From assembly GCA_965207595.1 (NCBI GenBank), contig CBDBMW010000013.1:744001-808000 (forward strand): a DNA stretch of 64,000 nucleotides, written 5' to 3'. The stretch is from JAGWAJ01 sp026707615. GTDB lineage: Bacteria; Acidobacteriota; Vicinamibacteria; Vicinamibacterales; UBA8438. The first letter of the stretch is position 1. Every line of letters starts with the position of its first letter. The notes beneath the pieces were generated by a model, which was not told the DNA's origin, did no database searches, and saw only the letters and a program-made list of their open reading frames with translations. Shown piece after piece: positions 25,599-34,218 of the stretch. A program made the translations under genes and the position numbers.

Positions 25599-27353
25599 TC
25601 ACGGCACGGGCGCCCAGGCATCGGGCACGGCGAAGACGAAGATTGCGTGGCCACCCACGGGGGGGCGGTTCTTCTCGGGCGTGAGCTGGCCCGAGATGCC
25701 GCTCCAGAGCGACGGATCCGTGCCGACCGGGATCGCCAGGTACTGCCGGCCGTCGACGGCGTAGGTGATCGGGAACCCCGAGACCGAGCTGGGCATCCGC
25801 GTCCGGAACAGGATGTCGCCCGAGCGGGCGTCGTAGACGTACAGGTGGCGGTCCCAGTCGCCCGCGACCACCAGCCCGCCGCCGGTCGTGAGCGCCGCGC
25901 TGTCGATGGCGGTGCGCGTCCGGTGGCGCCACAGCACGCTGCCGTCGACGTCGATGGCGACGAGCTCTCCGACGCCGTCCGGCCGCAACGGGTGCGGCAG
26001 GTGCCGCCGGCGCGACAGCCCGACCCCGCCTCCGCCCTCCACCCGCTCCGGTCCCGGCCCGAAGGTCGTCCGCTCGCAGCTCATGATGAGCGGAATGTAG
26101 AAGGCCCGCGTGTCCGGGTGGTAGGCCATCGCCCGCCAGCTCTTGAAGCCGGCGACGCTGGGGCAGAACTCGAGCTCCACGCCGTCCTGCGGGATCATGC
26201 CCGGGCGGTAGGTGATGGCGCCCGTGCGGGGATCGACGTCGAGAATCGTCTGGTAGCCCAGGTCGTGGGCCGCGAGCAGCCGCCCCGTGGTGCGGTCGAG
26301 CTCCCAGAGGATGGCCAGCTTGCCCATCTTGAACAATGACCGCCGTCCGTCGTAGTCGACGAGCAGGTTCTCGAACGTCTCGTCCATGTCGTGCGTCTCG
26401 CCGGGCAGGAGCTGGTTGTACCAGACGATGCTCCCCGTGTCCGGGTCGAGCGCGAGCACGCTGTTCGTGTAGAGCGCGTCGCCGGAATGGCCGCGCTGGA
26501 AGCGCGCCCACGGCTTCGCCTGGGCCGTCGCCCAGTAGATGAGGTTCGTGCGCGGGTCGTAGCTGCCGGCGGTCCAGCTGTCGCCGCCGATGCGGAACAT
26601 GAGCGGCGTGTCGCCCCAGGTGTCGCCTCCCGGCTCGCCCGGCCGGGCGACGGTCGACGTCCGCCACAGCTCCTCGCCGGTCCCGGCATCCCGGGCGGAG
26701 ATGAAGCAGGGCATCTCCTTGGCCTCGTGGTAGCGCTCGCAGCCGTTGGTGCTTGCGATCACCTTGCCCCGGACGACGATGGGCCCCGCCGAGTAGCGGA
26801 AGCCGAGCGTGTGGTCGGCCCCCTCGACGCTCCAGACGACGGCACCCGTCCGTGCGTCGAGCGCGACGATGTGCGCGTCGATGGTCGTCAGGTAGACCTT
26901 GTCGTCGTAGATGGCCAGGTTGCGCGTGGTGACGATGCCCCCGATCTCGTCGGTGACGTGCTCGTGCCGATAGCGCCAGAGGAACTCCCCGGTGGCGGCG
27001 TCGAGGGCCTCGACGATGTCGAACGGGCTGGCGATGTACAGGACGCCGTCGTAGACGAGCGGGTTCGGTTCGGGCCGGCCCTCGGAGCTGAGGGCCCAGG
27101 ACCAGACGAGGCGCAGCCGGTGCGCGTTCCCGGTGTCGATCTGATCGAGCGGGCTGTAGCCCCAGCCGTCGAGGGTGCGACGCCAGTTGATCCAGTCCGA
27201 GGGGTCCGGATCGAGCAGCATGGCGTCGGTGACCGGCGCCATCTCGCGCCCCTGCGCGTGGGCCGGCGCCTCTGCGAGGAGGGTGAGGCAGGCGGCAAGG
27301 GCGGCGGAACCCCAGACGAGCAAGGCGGTGAGCCGCCAGGGCCGGCTGTTCAT
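25599..27353 (-). CDS. PQQ-dependent dehydrogenase (quinoprotein)
   Basis: 584 residues with a signal peptide (site near AHAQ-GRE). The body is an eight-bladed PQQ beta-propeller of the alcohol/methanol-dehydrogenase type: WRRTLDGWGYSPLDQIDTGN, repeated blade motifs such as EALDAATGEFLWRYRHE and ALDARTGAVVWSVEG, the segment DETFENLLVDYDGRRSLFKM, and VAIDVDGSVLWRHRTRTAID near the end. There is no c-type haem motif (CxxCH), so electrons must pass to a separate cytochrome. I see no adjacent cysteine pair as in methanol dehydrogenase. It oxidises an alcohol or sugar in the periplasm by family rule; the substrate cannot be inferred. It probably forms a transcription unit with the downstream 24307-25365 gene. 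Confidence 0.88.
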   Translation of the reverse strand: MNSRPWRLTALLVWGSAALAACLTLLAEAPAHAQGREMAPVTDAMLLDPDPSDWINWRRTLDGWGYSPLDQIDTGNAHRLRLVWSWALSSEGRPEPNPLVYDGVLYIASPFDIVEALDAATGEFLWRYRHEHVTDEIGGIVTTRNLAIYDDKVYLTTIDAHIVALDARTGAVVWSVEGADHTLGFRYSAGPIVVRGKVIASTNGCERYHEAKEMPCFISARDAGTGEELWRTSTVARPGEPGGDTWGDTPLMFRIGGDSWTAGSYDPRTNLIYWATAQAKPWARFQRGHSGDALYTNSVLALDPDTGSIVWYNQLLPGETHDMDETFENLLVDYDGRRSLFKMGKLAILWELDRTTGRLLAAHDLGYQTILDVDPRTGAITYRPGMIPQDGVELEFCPSVAGFKSWRAMAYHPDTRAFYIPLIMSCERTTFGPGPERVEGGGGVGLSRRRHLPHPLRPDGVGELVAIDVDGSVLWRHRTRTAIDSAALTTGGGLVVAGDWDRHLYVYDARSGDILFRTRMPSSVSGFPITYAVDGRQYLAIPVGTDPSLWSGISGQLTPEKNRPPVGGHAIFVFAVPDAWAPVP

Positions 27354-27512
27354 CGATGCTCCTTCCCGGCCCGCCGAGGTCGCGGCCCGGAGGTGCGGGC
27401 GCAGAGGCCGCCGGCGGACGGCCCATCATACCCGCTGGGGTCCGTGCCGCGGACGGGACGACGGCGCGTTCGCGCCCGGCCGACCCGCCACCCGCTCGTC
27501 AGGCTGCGGCGG

Positions 27513-27530
27513 CGCGCCCTTGCGGGCGCG
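27513..27530 (-). terminator. Hairpin downstream of the RND pump gene
   Basis: A 7-bp perfect stem (CGCGCCC / GGGCGCG) with a 4-nt loop lies about 105 bp after the stop of the efflux pump gene. A similar hairpin occurs at 40043-40060. There is no T-tract, so termination is an inference. Confidence 0.35.
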
Positions 27531-27635
27531 TTGGGGGGGGCTGCCTTCGAGCGAGTGGGACCGGACCGAGCCGCGTCGCTCTCGTCCGCGCGTACCCGCA
27601 ACGCCCGGTCTGCGGCGCCGACCCCTCGCGGCGTC

Positions 27636-30600
27636 CTACTCCCGGGCTCCCTCCGAGAGCATCACCAGCGTGGGCAGGATGAACAGGATGAACGCGCCCG
27701 AGAGCACCAGGCCCCCCACCATGCTGACCACGAACGGCACGAGGAACATGAGGTCGTCGCCCCGCTCGTAGAGCAGGGGCGACAGGCCCAGGATGGTGGT
27801 CGCACTCGTCAGGAACACCGCGCGGAAGCGGTGGTGGGCCGCCGCGGACGCCGCGGCGATGGCGGGCAGCATCCGGTTCTCGCGGCGGATGGCGTTGTAG
27901 CGGTCCAGCAGCACCAGGGCATCGTTGACGACGACCCCGAAGACCGCGATCAGGCCGAACAGGGACAGGGCGGTGAGATCCCAGCCGAGCACCCAGTGGG
28001 CCAGGACCGCCCCCGCGAAGGCCAGCGGGAAACCGGCCACGGCAACCAGCGGCTTCCAGTAGCTCCGCAGGAAGGCCGCCATGAGCGCGTAGATCGCTAG
28101 CAACACGACGGGCACCAGCAGTCCCAGGGTCTCCAGCATGGCCCGCTCGTCCCGGACGCCCCCCTCCGGCTCGATGGTCAGGCCGGGGTAGCTCGCGAGC
28201 AGCTCCGGCACGACCTCCTCCTGGACCCTCCGCCGCGCCTGGAGGGGAGTGATTACGGCGACGTCCGCTCTCGCTTCCACCGTCGCCGCCCGGTTGCCGT
28301 CGATGCGCACGAGCGTAGCCTGGTCGCGGGTCTCTTTCAGATCCGCCACCATGGACAGCGGCACGTCGCCGCCCCCGGCCCGGCGGACGCGCTCGCTGGC
28401 CAGCTCCTGCAAGCTGCGCCGGCGGTCGCGGGGATATCGCACCATGACTCGCAGTTCGTCATGGCCGCGCTGGATCCGCTGGACCTCCGCGCCGTGGAAG
28501 TTGGCTCTGAGCTGCGTCCCGATGGCGGCCGGCGTCAGCCCTGCCGCCTCCCCGGCCGGGGTGAGCTGGATCTCCAGGTGCCGCTTCCCGTCCGACAGGC
28601 TGTCCGCGACCTCGTAGACCCCCGGCATCGCGGCCAGAAAGGACCGCAACTCGAAAGCAGCCTTCCTCAACGTCTCGGTGTCGTCGTGCTTCAGCGCGTA
28701 CGAGACGCCGGGCCGCGGCTGGATGCGCGCGATGTGGAACTCCGCCCGCTCCACGTACGGCAGGTCCCCGATGTTGCGGCGCCAGGCCCGCTCGACCTCC
28801 GAGGGCGACGCCTGCCGGAGCGGCCGGTCGTGGAGCTGGAGTCGCACCCCGGCCAGATGGCTCCCGTTGGCGAGGTCCGTCAGCGCGCGGGTCGACACGA
28901 TGTTGCCGGCCAGGATGCTGACCGTGTCGATCGACTCTCCCGGGAACTCCTCGTTCGTCGCGTATGCCGCGTCCGCAACCTCCCGGGCGGTCGCCAGGGT
29001 CGTTCGGAACGGCGTGCCGACCGGCAGGAACAGGGTTCGCCTGCACGTTCTCCGTGGGATTCATCTCCACGTCGAAGAAGACGACCCGCACTGCCTCGGC
29101 GCGGAGCAGCAGCAGGGACAGGACCACCAGGGCCCCTCCGCCGACGAGCGTCCAGGAGACGTGGCGCACGGACCACGACACGGCCGGCACCACGGTGCGA
29201 TCGCGGACTCGGTCTATCCAGGCGCACACGCGATCCTGAACCGTCCGCAGCGGTTCCAGGCTCCAGCGCCCGTCGTGCGAGAGATGGGCCGGCAGGATGA
29301 AGAACGCCTCGAGGAGCGACATCGAGAGCACGAAGAGGGCGACGTAGGGGAACACGTTCACCAACTGCGCCGTGGTCGCGGTGACGAACAGAAACGGGAC
29401 GAACGCGAGGATCGTCGTGCACGCGCCGACGGTGATCGGACCGACCACGGCCCGGGCGCCGGCCGCCGCCGCCTCCACCCCGCGCTTGCCGCCCTCGCGT
29501 TCCGAGGCGATGCTCTCGCCGACCACGAGGGCGTCGTCGACGACGAGGCCCACCATCAGGAAGAGACCGATCAGCGTCCCGAGGTTCAGGGTCAGGTTCG
29601 TGGGTCCGAACAGCAGCAGGGCGCCGACGAACGAGAAGGGGATGCCCAGGGTGATCCACGTCGCCGCGCGCAGGTCGAACACGAGCAGGAGCAGGACGAA
29701 GACCAGCAGGATGCCGGCCAGCCCGCTTCTCGCGATTCCCGACATGCGGTCCACGGCCGGCTGCGCCCGGTCGTTCCAGATACGGATCGCGACGCCCGGC
29801 GGCGGGTCGTGAGCCGCGAGCCAGCCCCTGATCTCGCTGGCCACGTCGACGATCGACTGCTGCTCCGTTACCTCGATGCGCACGAACACCGCGGGCGTGC
29901 CGTCGATCTCCGACACGATGTCGTCGTCGACGAACCCGTCGCGAATCTCGGCGACGTCCGCGAGCGTCACGATGGTCCCGTCGAGCCTCGTGATCAGCGG
30001 GATGTCCCCGAACTCCTCGCCGACGTCGCGCTTGGCGTCGGTGTGCAGCACCACGCCGCCGGACTCGGTGCGCAACTCGCCGAAGGTGAGGTTCAGCGAC
30101 GCCCGCCGGACGGCGGTGGTCACCTCGGCCATGGACAGGTCGTTGCGGCGCAGCTCTTCTTCGCCCAGCTCGATTGCGATCTCCCGGTCGCGCGTGCCCC
30201 GGAGCGTCACCAGCGAGACGGACGGCAGCTCCAGCAGCCCGTTGCGCACCTCCTCGGCCGCCAGCCGCAACTCGTGCTCGCTCGCGACCGGCGACGAGAC
30301 GGCCAGGGTCATGGCCTCGACCGACAGGCGGGCCAGGTTTACCTCGGCCCGTTCCGCGTTCGGCGGCGGGAAGTTCTCGATGGCGTCCACCGCGGTCCGC
30401 ACGTCGTTCAGAACCGTCCCGGCATCGGCGAAGGTCGCCAGCTCGATGCGCACCAGGGCATACCCCTCGTTGGCGGTGGCCACGACCCGCTCCACGCCCG
30501 CCAGCCCGACCACGCTCTCCTCGACACGACGGTTGATGTCCTGCTCCACCTCCTGCGGGGACGAGCCGGGCGAACGCACGGACACGGTGATGGTCCGCAG

Positions 30601-30774
30601 ATCGAACTCCGGAAAGTTCTGCACGGCGAGCCGGTAGGCGGATGCCACGCCGCCGACGAAGAGGGCCAGCATCAGCAGATTGGCCGCGACCGGGTTCGCC
30701 GCGAAGTAGGCGATCGGCCCCTTCCTGGTGCCGGCCTCCGCCTGCGCGGTCCGTTCGTCGTCGCTGGTGCTCAT
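27636..30774 (-). pseudogene. RND efflux pump, interrupted by a one-base frameshift
   Basis: Read as one gene this is a complete AcrB/MdtB-like pump of about 1046 codons. It has TM1 after PIAYFAANPVAANLLMLALF, TM4 with the proton-relay motif GLVVDDALVVGE, a second half with FRSYW-type TM regions, and VFGVVVNDALVLLDRYN. The first frame is good to MNPTENVQAN, and the other frame continues LFLPVGTPFRTTLATAREVA. The break is one extra base in a GGG run on the plus strand (29033-29035), where two Gs would keep the frame. As written the product stops well before the second half. ATG 30774 is preferred to the TTG at 30789 because AAGGA precedes it. The upstream adaptor gene is also broken, so this efflux system looks dead, unless the frameshift is a sequencing error. 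Confidence 0.88.
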
Positions 30775-30785
30775 GTCCGTGTCCT

Positions 30786-31000
30786 TCAATTCGTGGTCGT
30801 CGGAGCTTCGGTCACGGCGACCGCCAGCCCGTCCCGGGCTCCGCGCAGCCGGCCGACGACCACGCCCTCACCCGCGTCGAACGCCCGCACCACCACGCCC
30901 GCCTCCGTTCGGGCGAGGGTGTGCGGTGCGAACGAGGCGAGCTCGCCGCCCCGGACCACCCAGACGGTGTCGCCTTCCTGCAGGACGGTCTCCGGCAGCG
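30786..31000 (-). pseudogene. RND periplasmic adaptor, C-terminal fragment
   Basis: From codon CCG at 30993-30995 to the stop at 30786 the frame reads PETVLQEGDTVWVVRGGELA and on to a stop after TEAPTTTN. This is the membrane-proximal C-terminal domain of a membrane fusion (HlyD/AcrA-like) adaptor. The N-terminal 327 residues lie 4.6 kb away at 35616-36599. Joining the two at the GGCAGCG repeat restores one open frame of 395 residues, the normal adaptor length. The stop is 11 bp before the pump ATG, so the two were an operon. The codons upstream of the repeat (to 31019) belong to the inserted island. Confidence 0.88.
30994..31000 (+). repeat. Left boundary repeat of the island (GGCAGCG)
   Basis: GGCAGCG here and at 35620-35626 flank the island in direct orientation. 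On the coding strand it is CGCTGCC, inside the adaptor codons …A-L-P-E…. It is either the recombination core used by the integrase or a short target duplication. Confidence 0.75.
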
Positions 31001-31136
31001 TTAGTTGTCGAAATCCCATAACTACTCATATGAAAGGGCTTATAGTCATGGGGTTGATTGTGCTTCCCTCGTCGTTTACCTCATTGTGGACGGGAATCCA
31101 TGGGACTGTTGAAGCCGTTCGCGGACGGCTCGGTTC

Positions 31137-31745
31137 TCACGAGCCGCCGGATCTGACCCCGGCTAGCGCCTCGGGGTCGTCACCCGGAAGGACCCCCAAT
31201 CCGGCGAACTGCTCCAAATCGATCAGGGTGCACTTCAGCTCGCGCGCCGCTTCCCGACAACCGCCGATGATCGTGCGGTACGTCGCGTAGCAGTTGATGT
31301 GACTGATCGATCTGACGACCAGCACGTCCCCGAGGAAGTCCCGCCCTCGAAAGCGTTGCTCAAGACCGCGGCGGAGGCCCGCGTCCACGGGCGGGTGCAA
31401 CGCCCCGCGCAGCCCATCGCGGCCGAGGTCGCCCACGTAGACCGCCGTTTTGAGGAAGACGTTGATCAGCTTTGCGCTCCAGCCGACCGGGAACGGCGTC
31501 TCCGGCTGGAGTCGAGTCGCTCGGCGGCACAGATGAAGGGTCTCTCGCTTGTGCCAAGTGTCGAAACCGTCGCTGCAGATCGCTCCCCTATCGCAGTCGA
31601 GCACCTCGTCGAACGCGACGCCATCGAGTAGCGGGTAGAGTGCCTTCCTGGACCGCATCGGCGCTCCGACCCTGGCCGCGGACAGCGCGGTCCACTTCGC
31701 GTACTCAAGGATGATTCGGCGACGGGCGGCGCGTTCCTGAATCAC
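31137..31745 (-). CDS. Conserved-looking hypothetical protein in the island
   Basis: 202 residues from a GTG at 31745 that overlaps the stop of the lipoprotein gene (GTGA), so the pair is probably translationally coupled. The sequence is soluble with no signal peptide. Recognisable stretches are GWSAKLINVFLKTAVYVGDL, ATYRTIIGGCREAAREL and CTLIDLEQFAG. I recognise no family with a known function. Being island cargo downstream of a lipoprotein, it might be a regulatory, toxin-like or defence gene, but nothing in the sequence decides this. Confidence 0.65.
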   Translation of the reverse strand: MIQERAARRRIILEYAKWTALSAARVGAPMRSRKALYPLLDGVAFDEVLDCDRGAICSDGFDTWHKRETLHLCRRATRLQPETPFPVGWSAKLINVFLKTAVYVGDLGRDGLRGALHPPVDAGLRRGLEQRFRGRDFLGDVLVVRSISHINCYATYRTIIGGCREAARELKCTLIDLEQFAGLGVLPGDDPEALAGVRSGGS

Positions 31746-32125
31746 GGAAAGCCGATCCGGTAGATCGTGTAGAGCCGGAGTCCATCACCTGGTGTGTCGC
31801 TCGGGCGCCAGTACGTGACGACCTGGCTTCCGTCGCTCCAAGTCATCGTGTGGATGCGGTCGACGCCGCTCTGCGACCAAGCAGCCGTGACCTCATTCCC
31901 GTCGGGCATCTGAGCAAAGAACTCGGTATCACGCATCCCGAGACCCCCACGGATGCCCGACTCCGCCCACGTCTCCGCCATCGACGTTGGGGGTTCGGGA
32001 GCGGGTGCAACCGGTTCCGCCACGATTGTCTCGCTCGCGGGCTCGGATAGTGAATCTGATGCGCTTCCGCAGGCGACCATCGAGAGGACCACGGCGAGGC
32101 ACCCGATCCCGCTTGACTTGCTCAA
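31742..32125 (-). CDS. Small lipoprotein in the island
   Basis: 127 residues. The N-terminus is a type II signal: a Lys near the start, a hydrophobic core, then the lipobox SMVACGS with Cys19 as the likely lipidated residue. A short Pro/Ala/Glu-rich linker follows (EPVAPAPEPP), then a small domain with DTEFFAQMPDGNEVTAAW and TMTWSDGSQVVTYWRPSD, whose beta-strand spacing suggests a compact beta fold. No function can be assigned. It overlaps the downstream 31137-31745 gene by 4 bases. Confidence 0.65.
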   Translation of the reverse strand: MSKSSGIGCLAVVLSMVACGSASDSLSEPASETIVAEPVAPAPEPPTSMAETWAESGIRGGLGMRDTEFFAQMPDGNEVTAAWSQSGVDRIHTMTWSDGSQVVTYWRPSDTPGDGLRLYTIYRIGFP

Positions 32126-32743
32126 GACAACTCCCTCCTCAAGCTGGCGGGCCGTCGAGACGCGCCGCCGACAACACTCAGCCCGCGGTGTCGAGGGTCC
32201 GGCGACGCCATGCGTAGCAGCCTGCGGTTGATCCTACCGGACACGGCAACCGGGGCGACAGTCGTGATGGCGGCGCCCGCCGGCATCGTCGGGCCTCATA
32301 GCGTGAGCGTGTGCTCACCGGCGTCAAGGGTCCTCGCTCCGCTCGGCCCCCGCTTCGCGGGGCTCGCGCCCTTGACGCCGGCTCCGCGCACGCTCCTGGA
32401 GATTGGCCCTTAGACGACGATGCCCTCTCAGACGCTTCCTGCCAAGAGCTGACCAGCCGCCTTCAGCGGCAGGGAGAGGTCGTGCCGGATACCGGTGCGG
32501 TCCGGTTTGCGTTCGTACCGTCCGGAACGGTCCAGTTTCGTAAAGCACTACTGGTCAGCAGTTTACAAGGACTCCGTGCTACACTCGACCAGTGCGGGGG
32601 AGCGGAACAACGTCGGTCTCCAGCGCCACGACGGGAGCAAGGACAGCGGGGGGAATCTCAGGTCGGAAACGGAGCCGAACTTGGGAATCCGGACCCGCTC
32701 AACAGACCGAAATGACCAACTCACGAACGACGGAACAGCGCAC
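32126..32743. other. Gene-free stretch within the island
   Basis: No supported gene. It holds the promoter side of the lipoprotein gene and a 13-bp inverted repeat at 32318-32381. The rest shows no repeat or coding pattern I can defend. Confidence 0.55.
32318..32381. repeat. Inverted repeat with 13-bp arms
   Basis: Arms CCGGCGTCAAGGG (32318-32330) and CCCTTGACGCCGG (32369-32381) are perfect complements. The enclosed DNA contains a second hairpin (CCCCGC-TTC-GCGGGG). This could be a structured origin or a strong bidirectional terminator. Its place just before the mobilisation region favours a role in the island's transfer or maintenance, but this is inference. Confidence 0.6.
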
Positions 32744-32833
32744 GGGTAAGCTGGCTCCTGCTCATGTAGGCGGCAGGAGCCAGCTTACCCCATGTGCCAC
32801 ATGGGGCTGGCGAGGGGGCGCTGCGCGCCCCCT
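32744..32833. other. oriT-like cluster of three hairpins upstream of mobC
   Basis: Three perfect inverted repeats lie in tandem: a 17-bp pair GGGTAAGCTGGCTCCTG / CAGGAGCCAGCTTACCC (32744-32790, 13-nt loop); a 9-bp pair CCCCATGTG / CACATGGGG (32788-32806, 1-nt centre); and a 9-bp pair AGGGGGCGC / GCGCCCCCT (32813-32833, 3-nt loop). mobC begins about 80 bp downstream. Mobilisable elements normally place oriT with a large inverted repeat immediately upstream of mobC. The nick site is not identified. Confidence 0.6.
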
Positions 32834-32916
32834 TCGATCCCCCGGCTTCCCGCGGCCCTGCCGGGCTCGCGGCCGAGCGGGCGGCGTGCGCGCCGTTCCC
32901 CGCTGGAGGTGCTCAG

Positions 32917-33255
32917 ATGACCGACCACCGCACCGCCGTCGTCCGCGCCCGCGTGACGCCAGCCGAGCACGCCGACTGGCAGGCCAAGGCCGCCGCGGCC
33001 GGCGTCTCGCCCTCCCGCCTGCTGCGGCAGGCCATGGCCCGGACCCGCACCTGGACCGCGGCGGCGACTGAGGTCGAGCGCGAGCGCACCCGGCAGATCG
33101 CCCGCATCGGCAACAACCTGAACCAGATCGCCCGCTGGGCCAACTCCCAGGCCACGCCCATCGACGCCGTCGAGATCATCGTCTACTTGATCGCCATCGA
33201 GCGGGAGGTCGCGCGCCTGGCCCGCTCCGGAGACGAGCGGCAGGATGCACGCTGA
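32917..33255 (+). CDS. mobC: MobC-like relaxosome protein
   Basis: 112 residues with GGAGG upstream of ATG 32917. The N-terminal half looks like a ribbon-helix-helix DNA-binding region (VVRARVTPAEHADWQAKA, then SPSRLLRQAM). The C-terminal half carries the MobC signature ARIGNNLNQIARWAN (62-76). MobC proteins bind oriT and help the relaxase open DNA at the nick site. A relaxase gene normally follows at once with overlapping codons. Here an ATG at 33246 opens only four codons before a stop, and the next gene is convergent and starts at its own stop, so the relaxase is missing. Confidence 0.85.
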   Translation: MTDHRTAVVRARVTPAEHADWQAKAAAAGVSPSRLLRQAMARTRTWTAAATEVERERTRQIARIGNNLNQIARWANSQATPIDAVEIIVYLIAIEREVARLARSGDERQDAR

Positions 33256-34182
33256 CTAGCGGTTCTGCCGGCGCAGATGGTACTTCAGCAGCACGCCCAC
33301 CTCGGTCACGCCGGTGCCCGGCAGCGTCGACCACGCAGATACCGGCTCGCTGCCATCCAGGCGCAAGTTGGGGGCGTGACTACGAAGCGTCTCGCCGACG
33401 TACGGCCCGACTTCCACCGACGGGTACCGGAGGTGTCGGGCGCGAACGCCCACGCTGAAGCGATCGCTGACCGCGAAGTCGACGCCCCCTTCGTACACGA
33501 ACACGTGCACGTTCTTCCTGAACAGCGCAGTGCCGCTGCTGACCGTGCCGGCGAGATTCCGGCGAATCTCGTCGAAGTTGGGCTGCTCGCGCCCGGTCGT
33601 GATGGCGAACGGGTTCGCGCTGCGCCGCCAGTTCCAGCCGAAGTCCGCGCGCATGGCGGCATAGCCGAGACCGATTCCGCCGTAGGGCCGGATCAGGCCG
33701 CTCCCGATCGGAGACAGATGCAGGACTCCGTGCCCGCCATGCGAGCGCAACGCGCCGAGACGCTCCTGACCGACCTCCAGTTCGTTCGACAGCTTCTCGA
33801 AGTCCACGCCCTGGGCATTGGTGGACGCGACGGTCTGATCGAAGACCGTCTGAACCCGGCTGTAGTCGACGGCGAGCCGCCATGGCCCGCCGATATCGAA
33901 CTCGACGCCGACCCCCGCCAGCAGCCCACGTCCGTCCGAGAAGGGCGCCGACCACCCGTCGCCGGCGCCTCTGTCCGGTGTCGTGCATCCGGGAACACTC
34001 AACGCCTTCGGGTTGATGTACTCGTCACAGATGCTCGACCGATCGTTGCTGCGACTGGCGACGACGTAATCGCCAACACTGCCGCGTCCCACGTCCACGA
34101 CAAGCGATTGCGCGCCCACCGGGACGGCGTTGGCAACCGCAACGGAAACCAGGAACGAGCGCAAGGAGTCGAAAGCCTTCAC
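33256..34182 (-). CDS. Outer-membrane beta-barrel protein in the island
   Basis: 308 residues with a signal peptide (site near VGAQ-SLV). The body has alternating hydrophobic strands typical of small outer-membrane barrels: GLLAGVGVEFDIGGPWRLAV, GSGLIRPYGGIGLGYAAMRA, HVFVYEGGVDFAVSDRFSVG, and a last strand ending VGVLLKYHLRRQNR. The mature N-terminus has two cysteines (SICDEY, VPGCTTPD) that could form a disulphide. It is cargo in the island, convergent with mobC. The substrate or role is unknown, and it could serve as adhesin, porin or phage receptor. Confidence 0.75.
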   Translation of the reverse strand: MKAFDSLRSFLVSVAVANAVPVGAQSLVVDVGRGSVGDYVVASRSNDRSSICDEYINPKALSVPGCTTPDRGAGDGWSAPFSDGRGLLAGVGVEFDIGGPWRLAVDYSRVQTVFDQTVASTNAQGVDFEKLSNELEVGQERLGALRSHGGHGVLHLSPIGSGLIRPYGGIGLGYAAMRADFGWNWRRSANPFAITTGREQPNFDEIRRNLAGTVSSGTALFRKNVHVFVYEGGVDFAVSDRFSVGVRARHLRYPSVEVGPYVGETLRSHAPNLRLDGSEPVSAWSTLPGTGVTEVGVLLKYHLRRQNR

Positions 34183-34218
34183 GGCCTCTCACGATACCTC
34201 AGCCGAACGGCAGCGCCG

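Noticed and set aside
29020..29040. Programmed frameshifting in the RND pump gene
   Set aside because: There is no slippery heptamer or obvious stimulator, and RND pumps do not use recoding. A plain indel is simpler.
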